Source: Paramarasmius palmivorus
Taxonomy: Eukaryota; Basidiomycota; Agaricomycetes; Agaricales; Marasmiaceae
DNA length: 64,000 bases
Assembly: GCA_037176845.1 (NCBI GenBank)
Contig: JAYKXP010000008.1
Span: forward strand, 124,001 to 188,000
Reading direction: 5' to 3'
A program made the position numbers and the translations under genes. This document shows positions 1 through 11,259 of the stretch, piece by piece. Every line of letters begins with the position of its first letter. Position 1 is the first letter of the stretch. Below the pieces are notes generated by a model. That model was not told where the DNA came from, ran no database searches, and saw only the letters and a program-made list of their open reading frames with translations.

Positions 1-1595
1 AATGGGATCGGGGCTGTTCTACTCGGCTAGCTCAGAGGATCATCAACAAAAGCTTGCACGCTATTGTGACCAAAGCGTGCATCAAGTGCGTTTCCCTGTT
101 GTCTCCCTGGCTTAAACTATTCCTGCACCCTGGGTTACACCGCTGGTTTCAATCAAGCGCCTATACGACACAACATGTGTTCTGTTGATGCTTGTGGCAA
201 AGATGAAAGGAGAATTGAAGCCTGTTATATGCATGTTTTTGGGCTGCTCCTCGTACTCTTCCCGCCCATAGCGCGGGAAATGCACGCGCCGAGCCTGTGG
301 CTTTCCTATATTACTTGTGGTGTTCAGCGTTTCAACTAGAACTGCCAGCGGACGGTGTACATGCTCACCGCAACGACGGGCCTCCCGTGACTCTTCAGTT
401 GGTACAGAACGGCCGTTCCCCACCGACTCCTTCTTTCCCCGCAATAGTAATAGAAAAGCTTATTTATCTTCGACGCCAATTCGACTCGTGGCTCTAGAGA
501 TGCTATCTGTACAAGCTCCTAGGATCAACAACCTGGGACTCGCTCGGAAGCTGCTTTTCTCCCTACTTCCATTCAGTAGCTGTCTAGAACTCGTACTCCA
601 GTGATCTTGCCACTACAAAGTACACGGCCACTTGGTTACTGTCACACTTTCCTGCGGATTCTTTCCTATCAATAAAAGCCGCGATACGCTCATTCAGTAT
701 ACAACGATCTCTTCATTCTTAGCGCAGCCTCCTGACTGATCCATCAATAAACTAAGGAACTGGTGACTGATGTGCTGCGTGTAACTCAACACCTAAGCTT
801 TTCGTATTCTCCTTCCCTGAATTGTCTTTGACTCCGAGTTTATTTTCTGTCGCTGTCTTTCTCGTCCCTGTACTCGAATGCATTGCAGGTGACAGGTATC
901 ATTCAGTGGCTTCTATATGTACTGAATTCTTGCAATTGAAGCTACCGACGTCCCCCATTGGTCTTCTGTTTGTTGAATTTACGCAACTATACTTTGAATC
1001 GATCTGGAATTTCTATCGCCTCCTAAGCCAGGAATAGAACGCTCATAAGGCTGTTAAACTCGCCATAGATCTCTGCATTGAAATCTACATATGCTATTCG
1101 CTAGCCGACACCTTCAGCGACGCACGAGGTAACTGACAGTCTATATTTCGTTCTTCCCAAATACATCACCGACTGTTGTCTCCTGACCGTGAAATTAGTG
1201 GACTGCTGACCCAGTAGGGATCCTTGGTACTCTATACCCGGGACACCGAAGCATTCAACCTTCATAAATCGGTGACCCCGGCATTCCCGCGTTTGTTGTT
1301 GGGGAAGAACATATATCACGCCCCATCCCGTTTCCGAGAAACTTGCCTCCGTAGGTCTTCTTCGGGGTTAGCACCCATCCAAAATCCTTAAGGACCCGCA
1401 CCTTTCTAGTTTGCGGAGTCCGACGTCCACTTGCGCCTCCGGCGGGTTGGGTCGCGTGCCAGGGGAATTGAGATCGACGAGTGATTTTGTCTTTGATAGA
1501 TGGATGCTTTGCCGAGTAATCTTGTCAAAAAAAGTACGGCTTGTTCGATACTATTACACCGTTTTGGACCTAGTTATTTTTTGTGACAAGGCTTG

Positions 1596-1620
1596 GGGGG
1601 TTCGAGAATTAGGAACCCCC
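1596..1620. other. Perfect 8-bp inverted repeat (hairpin)
   Basis: GGGGGTTC at 1596-1603 is followed after a 9-nt spacer by its exact reverse complement GAACCCCC at 1613-1620. It could fold as a short GC-rich hairpin. No gene is recognised around it, so no role is assigned. Confidence 0.5.
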
Positions 1621-2015
1621 ATATTATTTGCTTCCAGGGCTCCAACTCCAGCTCCTTTACCCCGCATTTTGTAAACCTGGGTCCTGATCACATCGAGAAC
1701 TGCGACAGTCTCAGGCCCAGACACCTACGACATACCGACGGTAGTCAAGAAAGGCTAGATGCTAGTTCTTCAAGCATTTTTTGAAAACGACATTCACGCA
1801 AGACATGGCGTGGGTCTCTGTTTAACCTAAGAGGAATAGCAAGCTGTTATCCACTCCAGTAAAGGAATTCCGCGGTTGTAGAAATAAAAAGCTAAATAGA
1901 TACAGCTGATGTGATGCAATTGCGATGAATGGATGAGGCGAAGTGGGGAAATAATCAGCGCAAATGTAATCATCCACGAAGAAAGTAGGGTGTGAAGTGG
2001 GGGTAACCGGTCTCT

Positions 2016-2050
2016 ATAGGTGATTGCCAATAGGTGATTGCCAATAGGTG
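2016..2050. repeat. 14-bp tandem repeat, about 2.5 copies
   Basis: The unit ATAGGTGATTGCCA starts at 2016 and 2030, with a third partial copy at 2044. It lies downstream of VPS54 in apparently non-coding DNA. It looks like a small minisatellite. Confidence 0.85.
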
Positions 2051-2333
2051 AAGCCACCGTGGCAGTGAACGTAAAGCGGGTAGGGGAGTAAGAAGTGGGG
2101 AACTGCAACGGAATACAGCAAACTGTCCATCTGCATGTGCCCCCTGTCATTGCCGATCAGTTGTGGAAGATGGCCAATAAGTCCCACCACTATCTGAGTC
2201 ATGAGCAAAAGAACGTGGAACGACATCAACGAAGCTCGTGTGATGAATTGTTTGTCTTCTCGTCATTTCCGTATCATAGCTCAACGGCGGAGGACGGTGA
2301 GCACACTGATCATTATGCCGCTCAGAAGCCTCT

Positions 2334-5300
2334 TCATGCCGAGGCTACTGGCGTAGCAGTGGACGTGTCATGCTTCTGGCTCTCTCCGGACTGCTTATCT
2401 TGTGAATCTCGACGCTCCGGGCCCGACATCGGCGGTTCAGTCTCAGCCTCTAGCTCAGAAGCTTCGACCTGTCTAAATCCAGATCTGTCACTACCATCGG
2501 CCGATGCTTCTGGAGGAAGAGGAGGTAAAGGAGTAGTGTCACCGTTCGCCTTCGAATTCGCGTTAGCTCCAGTCCCATTGACGATCCCAGTAATAACGCC
2601 GTTTGCCACATCCTTCCCTGGTACGCGAGGCGAAGCGTCTGATAGCTGCCTCTGCGGCGTTTGAGGTCTGGACGTCGGTGGCGTAGGTGTGGCCTGAGGT
2701 GGAGGCGGAGGAGGCTGAGGTTTATCAAATGAAGCTGATGTCGATCGCCCAGAAAGTAAACCTTTCAGCCTTTGGCTCGTACTTGTGCTATTGATGGCGT
2801 TTATAGGCGGCGGCGAAGTAGTGCTTCGCGTAGGGGTCAGTGGAGCATTCTTCACCTGAGCTTGAGGTAAACGCTTCTCCTGTATGACGATTTCCAGCAT
2901 ATTGTTTAACCCGCCTACGTTCTTCAGACCGGAGAGCTTGGAGTGAAGATATTTGGCGTCGGCTAACAGTCTGGTAGGGGGGTGAGCCGTTGGAGTAATA
3001 GCCTCAGAAGGGAGATGTCCTACCTCATCTTTGCTTCCGCATGAGGGAGCTCGACTTGACTGTACTCTTCCGACAATCGGTGATTGATTGCCGCGAACAC
3101 TTGACTCATTACATCCTGTTCGATGAGAAAGAAAAGGAAAAGAGGTGTGAGTGACAAGTGAACTGATTCTTTGGTCGGAGTCTCAAGCAATAAGCCAAAA
3201 GACTCCTCAGACAGGAAATCCCTTACCTCGACCACGGTACTGGACAGGTAGCGTGACAAAACTTTATGAAGGGTAACAGTTTCCTTGACTAGGAGCTCCA
3301 TGTAATCGTTTACGCCGCCGCCTGTTTTGGGCACATTCCAGTCGAGGGTCTGGAAGGTAATGTGACAATAATTAGCGTGACTTTCACGAAAAAAAGAAGC
3401 ACAAATTAGCGAAAAAAGAACATGAGCTTATCACAAACCCCCTCCACTGTTCCTCGTGGTACAAACGTTCGGTAAAAGGGCCCAGTGATGCGCTCTTTGA
3501 TCAAAAGCGGAATAAAGAGATAAGTCATAGAAAAGGAGAACGGCGAACGGCGAAGATATCAAAGCGTGAGGTCGACAAGTCAATGGAAACAAACGTGCCT
3601 GGAAAGTCTTGATATGTGCACTCAACCTGTCTCCCATGATCGCTATCAGCTTGGCGTGGATCTCATTCTGGTGTTCTTGATAGTCCTAAAAAATCATTCA
3701 AAAGGTTAGCTTTCCTGTTTTCCAGAATGCGGGGAATGTATTAGCGAGGGAAAGAGAAGGCTCAACGATCGTGCGTGGAGTATTGATGCAAACGAACGTG
3801 ACCCGCTGCGCTGGATTATAGGAATTTGAAAAAGACTTGAGCCTCGGCTTTACCAGGCTCCAGTACGGAAGAAGAAGAAGCAAGATGATGGGAATGAGAA
3901 CAGAAAAGATAAAAATATCAAAGAAACGCATAGACGGAATGTCGTACGACTACGACTCCTCATAGAAAACGGTAAAGAGAGATAATGAATACCGCCCGGA
4001 GACTTTCAGGGGCGAAGTAACAAGGGACGGCAATCTGAGGCAGATCCAGGGGGAAACCCCGTTGACAGTAAATTGCGCCAAGTAAAGGCGCCGGAGCCAC
4101 AACACCGAAATAATTTTGGGCTAGTCCCCGAATCGGTTTGATAGCAGTTGGTGGCTGAAAGCCTCCCGTTCGAGATGAAGACCGGACGACACGGATAGCC
4201 TTAAAGAAAGAGATTCCAAGAAAACAGACATATCGACGCCACTACTCACCCTTTTCAGTTTGTCAAACTCGACCAGCATTACCGCCTGCTTCGGGCTAAG
4301 ATGTCGCCGAAACATTTCCCTGATGTAAGGTATGAGCGCTATCATAATCGAAAGGGATTGGGATGCAAGTGCTGCTCGGACAGGCTGATGAGTAAGATCT
4401 AGCACTACAAAGCCGAAAAATACGAACCCAAGTGTTTTGCAGTGATATTTTTTAACCCTGCACTCCTCATTGCCCCAGCACCAAGTACGACTTGACACGT
4501 CCGTGAGTTGAAAGCTTTCATAAACTCCATTACTCGCGACATAACGTCTGTCGTAAGTATCCGCCCAGGGATATTCACGGGGAATCTTGAGATAATCCAA
4601 GAGGAGGAGTAGAGCTTGGTTGGTACATGCGACTGTGTGGAATGGATGCGACTCTATTTTGAGGTACTTGGATTTTGTCGATGAAGCCTTAGTCGTTGGA
4701 ATGGGCGTTGTAGAAGCCGTCGCTGTTGGCGGTGCATCTATCGGTGTAGGGGGCGCTGAGGGTTCCGCCTTTTTGTTCTGGCGAATTAGCTCCTTCATCC
4801 TTGACCACCAAACCATCAACATCCTTAACGGCGCTATCCACTATCCAACCGACAACTTGTTGAACGCCGCCTTTTTCACCAACTTCTACCTCCACGGCAC
4901 CCCAAACTTCATCCTCGACACCCTTGGCGCTTTTGCTTAATCTGTCTTGATGCATGCTCTGTAGCCAACTTCGTGCTTGGCCTGTTATGCATCCCCGTAG
5001 ACCGACGATCATCTTTCGACAGAGCACCTCAGACTGGACGACAAAGTCCCATGTGATGCGGAATAGTGCAAAGAATTCGGGTAAGGAGAGTGAAGTGTGA
5101 ATGGACTGGCGTGAGGAGAGGATAGTGGAAAGAGTAGAATGGGAGAGTTCGGTGGAGGTATGGATGGTGTCGGTAAAGTCTGTTTGTAGGGTAGATGTAT
5201 TTGATGAATCGAAGGCATGTCTGAGAAGAAGAGCGGCAGTAAGAACATGTCGAAAATGGTGGAAAAGATATAATAGGACACCTACAGTCGTTGTAGACTC

Positions 5301-7026
5301 TCCATGACTTCGCCGACAGCCAGAGTCTGTTGTTGTAGGCCCTCGATAGCACTGAGAATGTCGCTGTATATTGCCTTGAGTGACAGTAGGAAGTCTGCAT
5401 GTGATATGGACTTCGCAGAGGTGCTGTGGAACCAACTTCAGTATCATTAGTTACCTGGTTGACGAGAAAGAAACATACTTTTCCCCACCTTCTGCATCTG
5501 CGGGGAATCTCTACATCGATGTTAGTTGACATTCGGTATAAATGAATAGAAACATGCGACTTACGCGTGTCACAATATCTTTCATTTCCGCAAAGACAAC
5601 CTCTCTCCACAAAAGTGTAGCCTCCTTTAGGCCCTTGGTGCGAACAAGTCCCTTTAAAAGAGGTGATACTCGTTCCTTCAACTTTTCCATGTTCCGAGGT
5701 TTTTCCTTCTCTCGTTGGCAATACACTATGAAATCGGCCAGGTCCTCGCGTAGTACAGGACACAAGTTCCTCTGACAACTTGGACGCGATTTCCAAAGTT
5801 AGGCTTTGTAGGTGATTTGGGGAGATCGGAGAATGCACTGAGGGATGAGAGAGGTATCCCTAGTAATGGCTTGGATGATTTAGAAGATATCGGCTGCGAC
5901 GCGTTGTCTTCATCTTCCTCTGGCATGAATGACAACGACGTCCCAGTATTTGTTCGTCTAGGTCCTGATCCGTTTTGCTGCTGTTCCGGTGCGCTGCTGT
6001 CCTTCTTGCCTCCCACATCTCTTCCAACTCTGTCACGACGTTCAGAGCTTCGTTCCATCTCCCTGACCCGACCATGTCTCTTGCTTCCTTGCTCATACCT
6101 ACAATCTCCAGCACACGCTTGACCCCATCCTCAACTCTCTCGACATTCCGTGCTTTCTGTTCTACCCTGACCACTTCTAAACCCTTCTTCGCGACATTTT
6201 CATCAACCTCCTCCAACATTCCGCGCAGTCGTGTGATTTGTGCGAGACATGTCGTACTCTCGGCTTGTAACGAATGTAGATTGGTCAGAGCCGCAAAGAA
6301 GGACGATGATCGTAACCGAATCTCATGTGTTAAATGAAGTTCGACGGTGTCGAGATAATGGGAGAACTTTTCGAGTAGAGGTAGTGAATGGGATAGGCTA
6401 AGTGGGTCTGCATCGTCATCATTTTCCGTGACAGAAGCAAAGATGTTTGGATCTCCGAGGTCAAAGTTGGGTTGGAAGAATACTTGGGGAACGGTATCGA
6501 GTGACGAGCCGGGTGGTGGTAGTGTTGAAGGACCTGCTTCCTGTTCCTGCTCCTCCCGTTCACCAAGTTGAGCGCGTTCAACAAAACGTTTCCACTCTGG
6601 GTCTATTGCCTTGAGATATCCTTCGAAATCCTTCCTTCTAACTCGAGGAAGCTCTGCTGGAGGTCCAGATGGTAGACCTGAATGCGCTTTTGGTGGAGCC
6701 TGTTTCTTGTGAGGATTATTCAATACAGTAGATATTGCATGAAATCCATGCGTCGCAGAGCTCCATTCACTCGGAAGGGTCAGATTCGCCGTCGAAGATG
6801 AAAAATGCAAGTTTAATGGGGGATTATTGCCAGCTGTAACGTAGTTCCCGTCGGTAGTTGTGCCAGACACTGATTCGGGGCCTTTGCCATAGTTGAATCG
6901 GTATGCGTAACCTTGGCGAGCTGTATCTGGAAGGGGTGTTGGAGTTGAGGCCCTCGACGTCGGCGGACTCGACTCTGACATCGCGTTGGACGTCGTGGAA
7001 GAGGTCTTGATGGATGTCGAGTGCAA
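2334..7026 (-). CDS. VPS54: Vps54-like GARP complex subunit
   Basis: VPS54 is a subunit of the GARP tethering complex, which captures endosome-derived vesicles at the trans-Golgi. The N-terminal part (about 7026-5860) has a Ser/Thr/Pro-rich leader followed by the helical region found in Vps54 (around LEKFSHYLDTVELHLTHEIR). The middle carries LLKGLVRTKGLKEATLLWRE near 5640. The conserved C-terminal domain is spread over several exons: GDRLSAHIKTFQ near 3620, then LVKETVTLHKVLSRYL and DVMSQVF between 3300 and 3100. A poorly conserved Pro/Ser-rich tail follows (about 2900-2334, with a run of seven prolines). Introns are numerous. The start is 7026 or the second Met at 6981. Two one-base frameshifts are visible: an extra A in an AAA run near 5816 and an extra base near 5760. 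The conserved residues continue across both. Confidence 0.85.
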
Positions 7027-7055
7027 CGTCGGCAGTTTGGAATTTGCCGCGACTT

Positions 7056-8077
7056 ATGCAAGTTCCACAACCACTACAGAGTCTCTTTTCTCATTTCCCT
7101 CTGTACACATATCCCCCGATACTCCCAGCATCCAAGAAAACACTCAAAAGTCCTACTATATGGGTAGCACCTTCTTCTGATCCAGATTCTCCTCTGCTCA
7201 GTGGAGACGTCGAATGCCTCAAATGGCAGTCATATCTCGCGTTACGAGGTCTCAACAATATACACGTCAGGACAGATATCGACTCACAAGGTGCTATCGA
7301 TGCTCGTCTACCCAATCTACACGTACCCTTTGAAGAAGGGAAGGAAAAGGAGAAAAAGGCAGAGAGCACCGGTCCTCTCGACGATAGCACCAATCTTCTC
7401 GCTGCACATCACATTCCTGGTTGGGTCGACGAGAAACTAGGTCATAACGCGCTAGAAGACCCCCTAGAAGGATACAAAGACGAGACAGCGAAAGATGAAA
7501 GCCGTGCTTGGGTCTCGTTACTCGAAGGAAATATTCATGCTGCTCTCGTATGTGTATTCTCTTTGACAAAATCTGTGAGTTCTGACCAGAAAGTATAGAT
7601 ATTATCTATGCCTTCACCACCTCTGCTATCTCAAATTCTAGGACCTTTCACTACCTACGACAACTACAACTACCATTAACCTCAGTAAAATCCTCACACC
7701 TCCGCCACCACCTCTTACAGGGGTTACTGGCCTTCTTGCACTCGCATTTCCGCCATATGGGCTACGAATACATAAACCTGCCATTCATGCGCGGTACAGA
7801 GATGCTATAACTGCACTTTCTGAGAGGCTAGGTACAGACAAGTGGTTCTTGGGCTCAGAGTACGTTTCTACCTGTATCTCCCGGTTCTTCGCGTTAACGG
7901 ACTACTACTTCCAGCACTCCAACTCCTCTAGATGCACTCGTTTTTGCATACCTACACTGTATCCTCCTGTCTCCGGATACACAGCTTCGGACAGAAGTCA
8001 CGAAACGCGTCAATCTTGTTGCATGGGAGTGGAAAGTGAGAGGTATGGTCAGGGCGGCATTTGTCAAAGCATCATGA
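7056..8077 (+). CDS. Metaxin/Sam37-like mitochondrial outer membrane protein
   Basis: Metaxins are GST-fold proteins of the SAM complex, which inserts beta-barrel proteins into the mitochondrial outer membrane. The first exon begins with an aromatic/proline segment (FSHFPLYTYPP) typical of metaxin N-termini and contains CLKWQSYLALRG, which fits the thioredoxin-like half. Later exons read GLLALAFPPYGLRIH, then LDALVFAYLHCILLSP and VNLVAWEWKVR, the helical GST-C part with the usual end. Introns lie near 7548-7642 and 7859-7914; the exact first acceptor is uncertain. The Met at 7056 is preferred because VPQPLQSLFSHFP directly follows it; an in-frame Met at 7014 is possible. The gene is head-to-head with VPS54, with only tens of bases between the start codons. 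Confidence 0.75.
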
Positions 8078-8159
8078 CCAGGATTTTATATACCGAATGA
8101 ACGGGAAGGACGTAGCAATAGTAGAGTCATCATGAACATTCGGTCCTCCTATAATAGTA

Positions 8160-9163
8160 TTACATGTTCTCGTCTAGCCACTCCTGGAACGCCTGCAAAC
8201 CAACCGCACTCTTCTCACTCTCACCCTGCTGTCTCACTGAACTACCCAAAAACACAATATCTCCTCCATCCCAACTCTCAAACTGGAACACACCTCCCTG
8301 AGTCGTACACTCCAGCCCACTAACATCAGATTTTTCATCCTCAGACCCCATGGTCTCTACACCCATACCGCCTGATTGAGCAATTCTTCGCTTTTCCAGC
8401 TCACGTTGTAAGACCTTTTGTACACGGTCAATGGCTAGGGAGTTCGAATCTGCAGTAGCAGACGACTTCAGTAGGTCTGTTTTGTGTGCTAGGATAAGCA
8501 CAGGGGGTAATTTATGTGATGGTGGTAAGGAGAGAATGGATTTCATCACGGAATGGAGGTGTCTATAAGTCGAGGTAAGCAACTAGAATGAGAAATAGGG
8601 TGTAGTGAACACAACGCACTCTGCAACGGCCGCACCATTCCTCGATACCGTATTCGCGTCAACGACAAATACCACAGCTTTTGCATCATCCAAAAATTCC
8701 TTGAATTGATCCCGAATTCGTGGGTGACCTGGTATATCAACGACCCTCATGGGATGTTTCTTTCCAGGTGCGTTTAGAAGGGAGACATTCGTCTGTAATG
8801 ACGTGTGTGTTGGGACGGTTTGCCCATACACAAGCTAGGTGTCAAAATGTTACTTCCAGTGTCTCTACAAATCTAATAGGATTTGAAAACATACCTCACT
8901 CAATATCGCAGTTTTCCCGGCATCCGGTGCACCGACGAGAAGGAGAACGTTGCCACGAGCTTTGCTGGAACGCCTGGTGATGAACACGACAGCTATGGTG
9001 CGGTGAGACGCGAGCGGGATCAACGTGTATTACTCCACATACCAATAACAGCTATCAATGCGACCAGCAATGAAGCAGGTATAAAATAAGGGGATTGAGC
9101 GAATGACGCATCGAGTTTGAATGGTTCATGACTGGAAGAATTGACGGATTCAGTGTCGGACAT
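8160..9163 (-). CDS. SRP102: Signal recognition particle receptor subunit beta
   Basis: SR-beta is a small membrane-anchored GTPase that holds the SRP receptor alpha subunit at the ER during co-translational targeting. The protein starts at 9163 with an acidic/Ser leader and one transmembrane helix (YFIPASLLVALIAVIG). The P-loop region follows (LLVGAPDAGKTA, read across 8900-8960). The segments VVDIPGHPRIRDQF (switch II) and VVFVVDANT come next. HKTDLL supplies the base-recognition motif in the last large exon. The C-terminus (FQEWLDEN) ends at 8160. All reading frames join cleanly at GT..AG introns. The gene is convergent with the metaxin-like gene. Confidence 0.88.
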
Positions 9164-9340
9164 GGTGGTGGTGAGGACGAACTGGGCAGTTCCCACGAAG
9201 TTGTACCGCGGGCGCCTCCAAAGGAGGCAAGCGTCAACGCATATTTTTGCATCCAAAATTATTATTATTTTCTATCTATATTCAGACTACACTAGAGTGC
9301 TACTGGTACTCCTCGTCTACAAGTCAACCTGGTAAGTACC

Positions 9341-10679
9341 TCAACGACGGCCATTGGGGTCATTAATATCCCCACTGAAGCCCTCAATGGAAGTCGTAGC
9401 CGGAGGTGAAGCAACAGTTGTAGCAGCAGCGCCTCCGACATCTACAGTGGACGATGCGATAGCAGTGGTACCTTCATCCGTGCTAGATATTTCAGCATCG
9501 GTCGAGGAAACTACATCGGTCGCTGCACCAGCCGTAGCGGCCGACGTCGCTGTGGCAAAAACACTGACAGTACTGTCAGTCTCATTGACAGCGGTATCGA
9601 TATCAGTGCCTTCCACCGCGGTTGATTCAGGCGGAATATCGGTAACAGTGTCGGTAGAGCTCGCTGTCACAACCGAAGTATCTGTTCCATTCGAAGTCGG
9701 CAAAGTCGGAGGTAGATCCACCGAGGTGCTGTTATCAGCCACGCATGAGCAAGTGGCGATATCAGGTGTCGTGCCAAAAGGACAGCTTCCCTCTGCAAGA
9801 CAATGTTAGTCAAGTCCCTTAATCTACGAACCCTAGCACGTACCTGCCCCGAAAGGCACGATGGGGTAATTTGGTCCACCATACAGTCCCGGCTCTACAC
9901 CTTCCAACTGGCCATTAACCAGCCCGATCAGTTCCTCGTGAACCGGAGGCCTTAAACAGTAGGGTGTGCTCGGTATAATGCCCAAAATATTAATCGCATT
10001 CCTTGGGTGCTGGCGATACGCAACAGCGAACGCAACCAAGTCTTTCGTGTTGGTCACTCCAACACTTTTGGCAAAGGTGATCATATCGTCCGCGACGTCC
10101 TGCTGATCGCATGGATCAGCATTGGCGAGTAGGGCGTCGATACCGCGGAAGCCTGCTAGGGAGACGCAGGGAGAGTCGAAGGTAAATATGTCACCGCCGC
10201 TAGCGAGGCAGAGATCTTGCCAGAGGAGAGCTAAAGAAGGAAGATCGGGTTGTGCGATACGTTTGGTCAAGGTAGTGTTAATAGCCTCGGAGTAGCCACC
10301 TGTAGGAGCGGCTGGGGGTACTAATAGGGTGCTGCTGTTACCGACGAAGGTGGCAGTAGGTATGGCGGTATCGTTGAGAAGGACCGAGCTCGAGAGGATT
10401 GAGCTCGAGTTGGTCGACACGATGGGAGCAACGCTTGTAGATGCAGTAGCGCTACTTGAGACCGAGGCCGGTGTGGTAACGACTGGTGGTATGAAACTAC
10501 TATCGACCGTGCTAGACTTCTGCGTAGCAATACACGCAGGCGGTGGTATTGGTTCGCTAGAATATAAAGTTAATCCAGGAGAGACCACAAAGCGTCTCTG
10601 ACTGACCTGCGGTGGATGAAGCGGCGCGCGTTGGTAGCCAGACCAAACGTGAGGAGTGAAAGAGCGAGTGAAGCCTTCA
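9341..10679 (-). CDS. Secreted Ser/Thr-rich protein of unknown function
   Basis: The first exon begins MKASLALSLLTFGLATNA, a clean signal peptide. A phase-2 intron (about 10607-10562) leads into a Ser/Thr/Val-rich stretch. A central folded-looking domain of roughly 150 residues follows, with conserved-looking cysteines (DLCLASGG, SPCVSL, ADPCDQQD, YCLRPP). After a second intron (about 9843-9795) a small Cys cluster (CPFGTTPDIATCSC) precedes a long Ser/Thr/Asp-rich tail ending at 9341. The tail is likely O-glycosylated. I see no clear hydrophobic GPI signal at the C-terminus. I recognise no named family. It is probably an extracellular or cell-wall protein. Confidence 0.7.
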
Positions 10680-11259
10680 TACTGAGAAATAAATCGACAA
10701 AGTTAAAGAGAGAATATCCGTCGAGGATATGCGAAGAAACGAAAATGAAAAGAGATGTCTATGTAGTGAGTACGATTTCCCTCCCATTAAATATTCGACT
10801 TTGACCCAGAATGAGGGATAGGAAGCAGTACGCTTGTCAAGTTTCCGCGGAACTTGACACTGAGCGCGACAGGTCAAGTTGAGCCACTAAGCTTTCAACA
10901 AGGCATCAGTATGCGCCCAGTGTCCCGAGTCACTCTCAAGTCGTATTTGAATAGCTAGTATAGCTGGTTGCCATGAATCACCAATGAAAAATGCCATACC
11001 TGAAGTGATTCTCCTAGGTTGTGCACGGTGTACTCGGAGACCCGTTGAGCGAGAGTAGTCACTTTTAAAATGTCACGAGATCCCCTATGTATAGAGCCAA
11101 AGAGAGCAGATACCATAACCAATAAGCAGAATCCCAAGTTTCGAGGTGTTATTTAGAGGCCCATTGATGAGTCTGATGATGGTCGAGGTGATAGTTCTTC
11201 CCGTCATGTGACTGAAAAAGAAATTTTGACCTGAAATCTCAGGTCTTCCTTGTTCCTCG
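10680..11259. other. Divergent intergenic region
   Basis: This separates the leftward secreted-protein gene from the rightward UTP21 gene and should hold both promoters. A leftward AT-rich element (TTTAAAGAGAGA on the plus strand near 10704) lies close to the secreted gene. No coding frame here is convincing. Confidence 0.5.

Larger units (their letters stand above)
1..2333. other. Region without a recognisable gene
   Basis: No open frame here matches a family I recognise on either strand. The longest frames are near 100 codons, overlap each other and lack domain character. The right end (about 1830-2333) is probably the 3' flank of the leftward VPS54 gene. A short run near position 20 resembles a tRNA A box, but no B box follows, so no tRNA is called. 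A hairpin and a short tandem repeat are listed separately. Confidence 0.5.

Noticed and set aside
1..75. tRNA-like start (GGCTAGCTCAGAGGATC)
   Set aside because: It resembles an A box but no B box (GGTTCGA-type) follows at a suitable distance and no cloverleaf closes.
1827..2664. Overlapping frames on both strands near the VPS54 end
   Set aside because: The plus-strand frame is the mirror of the low-complexity VPS54 tail, and the minus-strand frames at 1827-2229 lie in its 3' flank.
5029..5838. 269-codon minus-strand frame inside VPS54
   Set aside because: Only its first part (LQSLTLEIASKLSEELVS) is VPS54 sequence; the rest runs through the wrong frame and through introns.
9354..9809. 151-codon plus-strand frame
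   Set aside because: It is the reverse-strand shadow of the Ser/Thr-rich tail of the secreted protein gene.
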